The translations under genes were made by a program, and so were the position numbers. From Triplophysa rosa (lineage: Eukaryota; Chordata; Actinopteri; Cypriniformes; Nemacheilidae), in NCBI RefSeq assembly GCF_024868665.1, contig NC_079900.1, positions 3,950,460-4,014,459 on the forward strand: a stretch of 64,000 bases of DNA, in the 5' to 3' direction. Of this stretch, positions 27,201 to 39,200 are shown piece by piece. The notes under the pieces are model-generated. The model searched no databases and was not told the origin of the DNA. It worked only from the letters and a program-made list of their open reading frames with translations. Each line of letters starts with the position of its first letter. The stretch's first letter is position 1.

Positions 27201-30200
27201 TGCAATTCAGTCTAAAGTTCATGCGGTCGCTCCAAGTGTCCGGTGACATTTAACACAACCGGCAAATGCCTTTAAGACACCATTAAACTTGATGTTTTAT
27301 TAATAGTTACATTAAAATAAGATTTTATACGCAAAAACACCCACGGGTTTAAGTGTTACGTTTTCTTATTAAAATACAAAATAAAAATAATGACAGTTAC
27401 TGCCACATAAATAATAAACATCAACCCCTCCCACCCACCTGCAATCCCATCACGCATCTCTTTCTCTCTCTCTCTCCATAGTTAACTTTAACGCAGGTGG
27501 AGAGAGTGGGTGTGATTGTGCATAGACGCATGAAACCCCTACAAAACCCAAAATACTTCCCCCAATCATTTCAACAGTTCTTCTCAATTTCGAATATTCA
27601 TGAACGCCAAAAGCAAGGAATAAATGAAACCACATAAATCACAACTACATATCAGTACGGTGACCGTCATATAGTCGAAAGCTAATTCGAGATGATGCGC
27701 TCACCTGTCTTGTCTATAACGTTCATATGGGCGTCTGCGGTAGTCTGATGGACGGCTGTGGACACGGAGGAGGACGATGCTAAAGAATACGCAGTTGATT
27801 TTTAAAATGGCACGTCAAATTATTTCAAGAGACAATAAAGGGTGTAAAAACACTTAAGAGGACGATAATTGTTTTTGAAAATCAAAATAAGAAAGACAAC
27901 TAGAGCTGAAAGTTCAGAAAGGAAACAGGTTTGTGGAGCGTTTGAAAAAAGCCATCAGATCAAACGATGATGACAGACGACTCAGTGCACGTGAAGAGTT
28001 GATCAGTGACACGAGGAAAAACAGGACGAGAGAGAGAAACAAAAACATGCTTCAGAAGAATAAACAATCTGAAGTATATCAACCTGGAGACAACACTGCC
28101 AACCACAGAACGGACTTCATCTTACGAGCCACAAACGCAGCGGCTGAACCCAAACCACTGCAAACCCCCAGCAGACCAGAACCTGAGTGTGAACCGGCAC
28201 ATACAAACCAACAACACAAAATCCAGATGTCAAGCAATTCTTCTATATCATCGGTTTCAAGTTATTGTGTGTGTGGTAAATGATAATTACATGCTAATAA
28301 ACAGATTAGCTATCACTAATCAAAATCACTATTGACACAAAAAAAGAGAAAGGTCGATTGAAATGGAGTTTTCTGGGAAGATCTGGTAAAGGTGTATAAC
28401 CTGTGTAAGTAACAAGGGCCCACAGCGCAGCGAATACGCTTCGTGTATAGGACGTGCGTTTGCGTTCCATGTGGACTTCCACACGCTGCTTTCCTTTACA
28501 ATCATCACCTGGGAATCAGCAGTGACGACAGACACAATGTGACATCACAGGAAGTGGAAACAAACACATGGATACAAAATAATACAACGCAAGTGAATAC
28601 AAGGTTTAGAAAAACCACACTAAATGAAAACCATACAATTGTGATATGTGGGGCACATTAAAAGACTTTACAACAAGTGTCATTCAGAAGGTTTGAGATC
28701 TGTCAAACTAGCTACACAAACACAAGCGGTCCTTAAAAAGACTGAAGTCATGCTAATGTACGGTAAGTAAATGATGGAACCGGTGCATTAGAACATTGAC
28801 CTCTGTTCCCGCACAACACCAATGTTATGAAACAGAGGTTTATATCATGTGTGCCTATCTGTAGTTCATTGTGCTTGTTTGTGTGTACTTACAAAGCGAG
28901 CCATTGAGATTGAGCCGTCTGTCAGCGTTCACCAGATCGCCCACATTTACACTGCCACAGTAACTGTCATGAACTTAAACACACACACAATCAAAATCAT
29001 CCCCTCTTAGCGGAAGTCCCAGCATGCATTTCCTTTTTTTCTAGAGTTAACTTTAGCACGGGAGAGGAGAGTGGGCGTGAATTTGCACGGATGCATTTTA
29101 AGCAGACCGAAAACCCAAATGTTCCCTGAGAAAGCAACCTCCAGACATTTCTCACTTCCTTCTCCAAAATGACTCACTTTTCAGTCTATTTGTACTAGTC
29201 ATGCTCACTAAAACCATGAAGATATCGATATGGTGTAAGCTGATGTTCTCACCTGTCTTGTCTACACTGTTCACGGTCTGATGGGCGGCCGAAGACACTG
29301 ATGAGGAGTACGCTAAAGAACACGCCGTCTCTTCATCCGTCTTTAGGTCTGCGTGGAAGCAACAGTCTTTACAGATGTAGCCGTTGGCCATTTTAGCACG
29401 CGTTTCTGTTCTACTAGCGTCTCCATTCTCTAACAGCGAGCTGTGATCGGTCGTCCTCCGCCTCCGTGCTAAACACAACGATAAAAAAACGTGAGAGCTA
29501 CAGAAGTAGTTTATACAGTGAAGATTGAAGGAACAACTACAGCATGAGTTTATCTATAATCTGTATAATCTGTATCAGCATAAGGTTAGAGGGCTCAGAG
29601 AGGTCATCTGAAAAAGTACGGTAAACTGTTTTAGAGGCGGAGCTAGCTAAAGGACACGTGTTCACTATGAACAAAAATTCTGATCAAGATGCGAAGAGGA
29701 AACGGGTGAAATGGATGAAAAGCCACTGACCGGAGCATGCGTGTGTAGTGGAGCTCTGCCTGAGGGCCGACTCATCCAGCAGACTGGAGATCAGAGATGC
29801 ATCGCTGGCGGTACTGATGATGCTCAGGTCGGTCTGATCTTTCTGAGGAGTCTGATTCACACTGTGGGACTCGTACATGGACGATTCCTGCTGTTGCCTT
29901 CTGCTCCGCACAGACCTGTGGGGAAACAAACGTAAGGTTGGGAAACAGTCATGATATATTTGAGGTGGGGAGAAAGGCCAGACTTGAACCTGGATTTCCA
30001 GCAAGAGCACCACAGCTTAAGATATACCACAACACTTTAAGTGATCTTAAAGTAATATTAATACTTGTTTTATTGCTATTATTTATTATAACTACTACTA
30101 TTTACTAGTAAATTAACCATTTAAACTAAATAAACATTTTATGAAGTTTTTACTAGTTTATTACTTTTTCCTACAGAATCTAGAGATGCACCGATATATC

Positions 30201-33200
30201 GGAGAAATAATCGAGACAGTCCTCACTGCAGAACACAAGATCCAGGGGAAGAGGTTGGATCCAGATCCAACTCCTCCCACTTTATATACTTAGCTGCAGT
30301 TTAGAAAGTAAGTTGCAACCCATGGCCAACGTTTGCTCTTATCAATGTCATCGTAATTATGCCTGCGAGTAATGATCGCAGTTAAATATATGTTAACCCA
30401 AACCCTTACACTAAACCTAATAACATACATTATTAAAAACATGTTAATAAATAACATTCGTCTTCAGCAAGTTTGTTTTCCGCCAAAAGAATAACTTTAG
30501 GTAATAACACACATTAACATGTTACAAGCGTGACACTCGTGGATTTGTCTGTATCTTACTATACGAGGACATGAACTTCATCCAAAGAGTTGTTCTGAGT
30601 TTATTTAGTTCTGAGTGTTTCACTGTTTGAGTGAAGCTACCTTCAAACACACTGAAAATCAAGCGTCCTCGCTACAACCCGTCAAAATAAAAGTCCAGTT
30701 AATTTCTACCAGATCAGACAAAATATTTACTTGCAGTAAGGATCAAATATACTATAGTACACATAGAATTTTACTGCAGTTTAATGTAATACATTTGTGC
30801 ATAAAAATCCTTTAGTACGCTATAGTTTTTAACTACGGTATAGTTAATAATTGAAAATACAGAAAAAGGAAAAGATGAATTTGGGAAAAACTAAAAATCA
30901 TATGGCCCTAGTTTATTCATTTGTATAACGTTAATGTCCTTTTTAAGTTACCTGTCTTTTTATGTGATGACCTGCACTGCACTGTGTTTTTTAAAAGATG
31001 ATAACAGACGTATACTGGTGCTACAACTGTTTTGACCTCTGTAGCACCGGTGCCATGTCCAAAAAAAGTTAACGTACAGCCCTGCCACGATCATTTCTCA
31101 TAACTCTGTCAGTCAAACGGTTCATTGTTTATGTATGATAGGCAGGTGAGCTGTAAAATCTCGTTTTAAGTCATACCAAAAATGTGCAGAACACAGAAAC
31201 ACACATTTTCGAGGAATGTTCATTCTTAAACACTTACAAAACTGGAACACTACCGAAAACAGAATCTTAAACTTTGCAGAATAGCACGATTATATGCGTA
31301 ATGTGGATTTGATATGTACAACACCGCTCAAATGTTTTGAGTCATTTAACTAAAACGCTTCAGTCTTAAAAATCTTTATAACTGAAGGTGTATACTTAAA
31401 TGTTTGAAATGACATTTGTAGACAAAACATTTAACTGTGCCAACATATTAATTTCTTAGAATACTAACATTTTATTTAAAAAAGGTTTTTGAAATGGATG
31501 ACTCGGATTAAATAAAGAGCCAGAATAGATGCGAGTAGATAGACGTATAGACATAAAACTGTCTTTAATACGGTTTAAAAAGCATCTCAGGGTGAGACTT
31601 CAAGAACTTGCTTAACGAAACAGAAGAGATTTTTACGGCTTCTAGATAAGGGTGACTACACTAAAGATGATAACAGATGACATTGGTTTGATTCATTTTT
31701 TCTATAGTTACCAAATAATTACACCTGTAGACTCACAAATGTAGAAGCATTTAACAGTTGAGTAAACACATAAAACCTATGACAAACTAGGCCGTCCCAA
31801 AAATGAGGCCCATATTACCCAAACGTGCTGACGAGAGGCTGTGGATGTGCACAGATAAGAAGTGATGTCGTTCGTTGAGGCGTGATATCATATACTGACA
31901 GAGAGATGATCATCTGACCTGCTCACGCTGCTGGTGGAGGTGCGCTTGTAGGAGCTGTTGTTGTGATTCTGCGTGAGCTCAGCGAAACTGCCGTCACCGT
32001 AAAAACCGGCGCTGGTTTGCAGTCTCAAACTCCGGCGTGACATTCTGGGCGAGTCGTACACGGGATTGATCTTGTGCTCCTTCTCGAACTCAAGAGCGGC
32101 GGTGGAGTAACTGGAGCTGAGGAGAACAGAGGAGAACACGTCAAGTCAGAATCTTGTGAATTACAGCTGCAGTCTTCATCTGAACTAAAGTCATTTACAC
32201 ACAAGGCTAGGGCTTTGAAAACCAGGCAACATTCCAGGCAGACCTGACACAAGGTTTTTAGGGCAAGTTATGAAGATTGGTCTATAATTACATGTGGAAA
32301 ATATGATTTGTGCACCTGCCTAGAGCCACCCGGCCCTGTTAAACCTGCGAGATGGAGTAAGGACGGTCACCAAAACGCTTGCTGCAACAGATGAGACAAA
32401 CTGTGCTTAGCACAATAACAGCCCATAACCATTAATAAATCTGCTCAAAACAATTATGAAAGGACATACAGAAAGAATGCATGTGATAAATATAAAAACA
32501 ATATTAAAGTACTTGTCATAAGGTTGGGCACACCTTACCAATTCCCGCCTTGGTTTCAAAATGTGTAAAACTCATAAATTAATTTAATTTATTAGGTAAA
32601 CAAGTTATGCACTATGCAAGCATCAAGGCAAGGGTATACTATTAAATACTATAGTACATTTCTTACTATATAAAGTGGCCTTTTGCCTAGATCAGGGGTT
32701 TTCAATGCCAAGGAATACCAAGGACCCCTAAATAAGACCCCCCAAATAAGATCCCAAATATAGACCCTTTCTAAAACAGATCAATTTAAACTTTGTAAGA
32801 TAAATAGGAAATGTGATATACTTTGAAGACAACATTTTGTTTCCGAACTTAAAGGGATACTTCACCCAAAAATGAAAATTCAGTCATTATTTACTCATCC
32901 TAGTGTTGTTCCAAATTCCAAACAGAAAGTATCCCTTTAAATAGTTGGCTGCACTTGTTGGATGAACGCTGAAAATAAACATTTTCAATTCAAATGTATT
33001 TGTATAAACTAAACTTTCACTTTGAGTGTGAAACTGTAATGAAAAAAACTAAAGATTGAACCCTCGTTTGAAAACCACTGGCTTAGACTACATCCCTACA
33101 CTGAAATGCATCATGGCATGCTTTTAAACAGAACTAAAAAGTCATATAAAATTCAGTATTTACATAGCTCATGTCTGTTTCTGTCAACCAAAAAAAGCAA

Positions 33201-36200
33201 CAGGATTACCCCGTCATCTCAAGCAGAGCCTATTAAAGTCTTTCAGTAACCTGCTCTCAGCTTTACCTGCTTCATACACAGAGGCTTTCTTACCACTTCA
33301 ACATCACCATCAGCCTGTTACTCAAACCACAATCATGACCGTTGGGAAATAAAACACTATTATAACAAATAATCATAATGAGTTGATCATATAACAAGGC
33401 TTCTTTTAGCTAAGATGAAGCATATTTAAAGCTGAAGTATATCATTTGTTGATACATGATGTTAAAATAGCAAGTGCAATTTTCAGGCATAATAAAAGAC
33501 TAGGGATGTAACGATTCACTCAGCTCACGATGGGATGCTATACGATATTCATAATACTGATCTTACGATACACATTTTTCATGCCCTTTTTATTCTCTCA
33601 AATGCTGCACATTTCTTTGTAAAATAAAAAGATATTTTACGTCAAATAACAAAACTAACTTGCAATTTTAAAACAAATTTCAAATCAAATAAAAAATGAA
33701 TAATACAAAAGTCTCTTTATTATAAACAAACTACACGTAAAAGTACAGTCCGGCCATCCGAGTGTGCGCGTTGCCCGCATGGCGTAATTTTCGTCAAAAG
33801 GAGTGTCCGCGGTCGTAGTATCAAGGTCAAGTAGACCCGGCCCTTAAGACCTTTCCTAACTTGGATTTTTAAAACATTTTTTAAGAACTATCAGCATATC
33901 CACGTTTACTAAGTTAGCAGTAAACACAGCGGCCCCTGCCGTTTAAAAAAAAGTATTACGATTAATTTAACATCTCAACCAACTTCAATCAGATTGTCAA
34001 CTGGCTCATGGGGAATCGTTAAATCCCTATAAAAGACACAATCCCTTTAGGGCCGTCACAGTATCAAGTTTTTACTACACAATTATTGTAGCCAAAAGAA
34101 TTCACAACAGCGACATTACCGTGCCACCAATTGATATTATCGCGGTATCGAAAGATGGTGTTTTAAAAGAAATAAATGCTGTCAGTCAAATTCATCTTTA
34201 AATTAGTTTCTTTGCATTTGTGTTGTATATTGTGAGTGAGATTTATTGACCAAATAAAAAAAGTAGGGAGAAAGAGAAGTTTGTAAACATTGTGACTCAA
34301 GGCAAAACTTGTGCAAGTAACCCTATAATTATTATTACATCAACGATTCATACAAAAACTCCTTACAGCACTCAGAATTGGGGATGGGTATCGTTAAGAT
34401 TTTAACGGTATTACTACTATTATCGATACTGCTTATCGGTCCGGTACTTTAACGGTATTCTTATCAGTACTTTTTGATATAAAAAGAAACAAATTAGGAA
34501 CAGAATTAACATTGCTTTATTTAAATTAACATAAATAACAATAAATAAATAATTAAAAATAAATAAAATTCTTCTTTTTCATAAGTTCTTCTTATAGCAT
34601 ATATTATATAAAGAATGTAAGAATTCAGGTAACGTCTGTTAGCATTCACCATACATACCTGACGTAGATGGGGCATAAGTAAGGACTAAGCAGTCAAAAA
34701 CAGTGCATCTCTCTGTCTGTACATGATGCACTTTTGACTTCCACCACTAGGTTTTGTTGCACTTGTGGCATCAACTTTGATGAAGTGTAACCACACTTTT
34801 GAAAGTTTAGTTCTCTCCGCCATCGTCGCGAATTAAGAGCGTCTTTCTTCTGTGCGGCTGTTCGTGTGCGTGCGCGCTGTGTAGACACAAACTGCGTGAG
34901 AGACACGTGACGTGCCACCTCGCGCGCTGTGCTGGGAATAATATGCTTGCGCCAAAGACCAAATTCTTGCTGTTATTAAAAATTACAAACTATTGTTGAT
35001 ATAAAATGTGCAAGATAACGTTAATGTAGCAATAACATATATGATTTTTTTTCCCGAGGACCGAAAGCAGAACCGATAAGTGCGGAGCTTATCGATGCTC
35101 CGGTCTTTCATAATTTTGCCCCGGGGCCCGTTTAATACCGGGTTTCGGTACCCATCCCTAGTCAGAATCTGATAACACAAAGCATGAAATAAACTAAGGA
35201 AATGAGATACGTGCCACACAACCTTCTGGAAACAACATTACATAAGGCATTTGATCGACGGTTTCATCCAAAACGACTTAACGGAGCATTCGGTTTTCAT
35301 TTTGTGCTCCTTGGGAATCAAACCTACAGGAACACCACCAAACGGACGACTATATTTAGCAGAACATTACTACTAAAAACAAACATTTTGAAAGTCGGTG
35401 TCTTGCTCATAAAAACAGCCGCTGGAACCATGCCACATCAGATTATAATGAATTTAACACACCCACCCGCAGTCGGTTTATTCCTAAAACGTCCCACAAT
35501 CACCAGAAGTCAGATTATCTTTACAGTGCACGCTCTCTGAACCTGCAGCGATATGTTATGACAACAAGAAAGGTGCAAAAGTTTGCTTCTTTGCCAATTT
35601 CCTATTGTAATACATTACAGCTGGTTTATTCATACACAATAAATAATTCACACGGATGTTATGGCATGATGTTTTCATGGGCTTCTTTGTGTCTCCAGGA
35701 CCGCGGCTTTTTAAACGCATTTTAGGAAATAATTGAGGTTTTCCAGATATTTGAACTCATGGGCAAAACTGCAAAAGTAGACTGTCTGCAAACAAACACC
35801 ACCAATTTTTTATCTTGTCCAATCTGCTATGATAAACGCGCTAACAATCTGGTTTCTCCGGATTAAAAATAGAGTCCTTCAACAAGACAACACGGCAATA
35901 TGAATCATTCATGACTATTTGAAAAGCTGAGAAAAGATGTACAAAAAGTGCAAAAGGGATTTAATTCCCCAGTTCTCCAGAAAACATACACAGCTGATGA
36001 GAGATGCACAATCATATAACTATGTCCAGTCCACCCCCTCATGCAGTCACTGCTAGAGAAAGAAACTGAAAAAAAAAAACCCAGATTGTTTTCACAGCAT
36101 CACAGTAAATATTCAAGACACAATTCTATCTAAAGTAGACCGAAATCTACTGAACTCCAGCTAGAACAGAACTGGCTCCAGTCCATTCATGCATCTTATC

Positions 36201-39200
36201 AAGTGACCAAAAGTACATTCAAGCTATTTTATAATGCACAGCAAAATATGAAGTAAAAGTTTTTCGCAGCTCACAATCACATTTATGAAAATAATGTGTT
36301 TGCCAAATCGTGCAGCCCTACCCACAATCCATCTCAGTAATACAGACGTCTGACATGAGAAAATCTGATTAGAGAAAACAGAGCTCACAGTGAGATTAAG
36401 AAGAGCGTCTGTGTTAGGACTGAAGAGTTCAGGCTGTTTTCAGAGGTCTTACAGAGTTCAAATCCATGTGTGGTGGTCAATGGTCATGAGCTGATGTCTC
36501 TCATACTGTATCATTACAGCACCAGTGGACCCTCTCTTCACACTCACTATAACAACACTTGACCCGAGTCTTTCACACGCTCAAAAATATTCAATGAATA
36601 AACTCACAAAATAAAAATTCTGTCGTTATTTATTCACCCTCATGTGGTTGACTTCTGAGGAACACAAAATAAGATATTTTCAGAAATTGGTCAAGTGGTT
36701 TTGTGTTCATACAATGGAAGTCAGTAACCAACGTTCTTCAAAATATATTTTGTGTTCTGCTGAAGATTGTCATAAAAGGTTGAAATGGCATGAAGGCGAG
36801 TAAGTGATAAATCTTGATTTTTTTACGTAATATGGATTGTTATGAATTGTGAAAGTGACACCTACCTGACTATTTAAAAATGTTGGTACTTGGGTCTTTA
36901 AAGGGATACTTCACCCAAATATGCAAATTCTGTACACAGAGAAAGATATTTGTAAGAATGCTTATAACCAGACAGATTTTGCCCCCCATTGACTCCCATA
37001 GTAGGAAAAAACAATGTCAGTCAAAAGTGCCCCAGAACTGTTTGATGTCCTAAAAATGTCTTCTTCAGAACAAACAAAGAAAACAAACATAAAAATGATA
37101 AAGTAATTTTTCCTACTATGGTAGTCAATGGGGGGCAAAATCTGTCTGGTTACAAGCATTCTTCCAAATATCTTTCTCTGTGTTCATCAGAACAAAGAAA
37201 TTTATACAGATTTGGATAGGGATGTAACGATTCACTCAGCTCACGATGCGATGCGAGTCACGATTCTGATCTCACGATGCGATTTATTCACGATTTACTC
37301 ACGATTTATTTTTACAAAATGAGTTAAAACAAATTAGAAATGAACAACTTCCCTTGCATTATTTCTTAAATGCTTCACGTTTCTTTGTATAATAAAATGT
37401 TTTATTTCAAATAACAAAACTAAACTGCAATTTTATAACAAATTAATAATAGAAAAAGTCTCTTTAATATAAACAAACTAATACTGTCTGTGCTTTTATT
37501 GGATTTTTTTGCATTTAAGAAATATCAGCATGTCCACGTTCAGATTTGCAGTGAAAATAGCGGCCCCTGCTGTTCAAAAAATGTATTGCGATTCAGTTCA
37601 CACCTCAACCGATTTGAATCGTCACTCATTATAACCGATTTTCAACCGGCTCACGGTGAATCGTTACATCCCTAGATTTGGAACAACTCTAAGGTGAGTA
37701 AATGATGACAGAATTTTCATTTTTGGGTGAAACCACAAAATATTGACATCTGAGCTACCAGTATGGTAAAACAATACATCTGGTAAAACCTTGATTTCTT
37801 TCATGGTAGGCTTGACAGTTGCATTGAATTGCCCAAGTTTATGAAAAACTACAATCAAACATAAGAACAAGAAAACCAAACTATTAATTTTAGTGACGTC
37901 CCATCCTGCAACAACTGCATTGTTTAATTGTTGCAGAACAGAAGCAGTATTCAGGATACACAAAATAATTCAGCTGTCAAACACTTCAGCAGCTGTTGAG
38001 TGTCACGGGCCACGGCACAGAGCAAAAGACTCATTCATCATGACTTTCCCTGCCTTTGCAAAATGCACTGCAACTCCACCAATCTAATGTAAGCAGCAGC
38101 AGCTATATATTAAGACCATTCTTGGTTCTTTCTAACCCAGTTTTACAGAGACCGCTGTGACAATGCAGATGCTCAAAACCACGTGGTGCATATGCATTAG
38201 CACCCGAATCTGGGTAAAAAGTTTAAAAGCTGCTTTTGAAATAAACTTCTGCTATGTGGCAAACAACTACATAAAGTAAAGCTCAAAAAGCAAAGTAGAG
38301 AATGTAGTTACAAAATGAGAAACAAAAGTCAAGTACTTCCAGAAATGATGTTGAAATTTACTTTAGCCCCAATCAAACGCCTGAACATCATCTGGCCTGT
38401 AAATCTCATGATTGATTTATTGCATACCATGTAAAACAGCAAAGTTCATTTCAATAACCGAATCATCTCTGAGACGGTCCATGTGGGGACATAGTAATCT
38501 ATAGTATGGTAATTCCTTTCATTACACCCAAGTGACATTGAAAAACAAGTGGCATTATCACAGGCTCAAACATATCCATTTGAATAAAAATAATGCAAAA
38601 CACAAATTTGATGTCGGTAACATTTTCTCAATTCACTACCATCCGCAGATGTTAATTTTAGATTCTGACTACATGTGATTACAATTACTTTAACTATATA
38701 GGCCTAGTCTATAAAGAGTCATTCAGACACCTTGTAAGATATTAAGAAACGTATGTTAGTAAGAAAAACAACAACTGAACATGCGTGTTGTGTTCTCGCA
38801 GCCGAGCTCATACAATTGCTCTCTTTGTGTGCACATGTCGGCCTGTCACACGTTGAGTAACTCGGATTCGTCATGACGCTCTGAGTGCCAGCGACAGATG
38901 GCTCAACGTTTCGACACACAAGCCCACTTCTTTAGATGACGGTCGGTTTGTGCCCGAGGTCAGTTATGCATCCTACACCGACACAGTCTAGTGAAACTGA
39001 CACAACAGACCCCACCATAGCCAATGACACTTTAATAGACCTCACAGCAGCCAATAAGACTGTTGCCTTAAACATGAAAAGGACAAGCACACACACATAT
39101 ATATATATATCCCTGAAATTAATAATCAAATTAGAATTTTAAGACATTTCAACTTATTTATGTTCATGCTTCACTCATTCTTTCAACTCATCAAATAAGT

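Larger units (their letters stand above)
26480..29470 (-). repeat. sun1: Tandem segmental duplication within sun1
   Basis: Two units of roughly 1.4-1.5 kb. Unit 1 (about 27900-29470) holds exons 29468-29253, 28973-28893, 28508-28401 and 28182-28084. Unit 2 (about 26480-27780) holds 27779-27705, 27009-26926 and 26791-26693. Matching positions are 28045/26654, 28401/26926 and 29253/27705. Intronic landmarks also match, for example GTTAACTTTAACGCAGG at 27480 against GTTAACTTTAGCACGGG at 29045. Confidence 0.85.

Noticed and set aside
26656..28283. Two plus-strand frames sharing MLQKNKQSEVYQPGDNTANH
   Set aside because: They are antisense to the duplicated sun1 exon E3. Three of four differences between the copies are non-synonymous in this frame, whereas the minus frame has fitting splice sites and phase.
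28960..28969. Alternative CATGACAG acceptor for sun1 exon 28893-28973
   Set aside because: With the phase of the preceding exon it gives a stop after five codons.
29960..30015. tRNA-like stretch (minus strand CCAGGTTCAAGTCTGG)
   Set aside because: Only a B-box-like motif; no A box, cloverleaf or anticodon arm could be drawn. Perhaps a SINE scrap.
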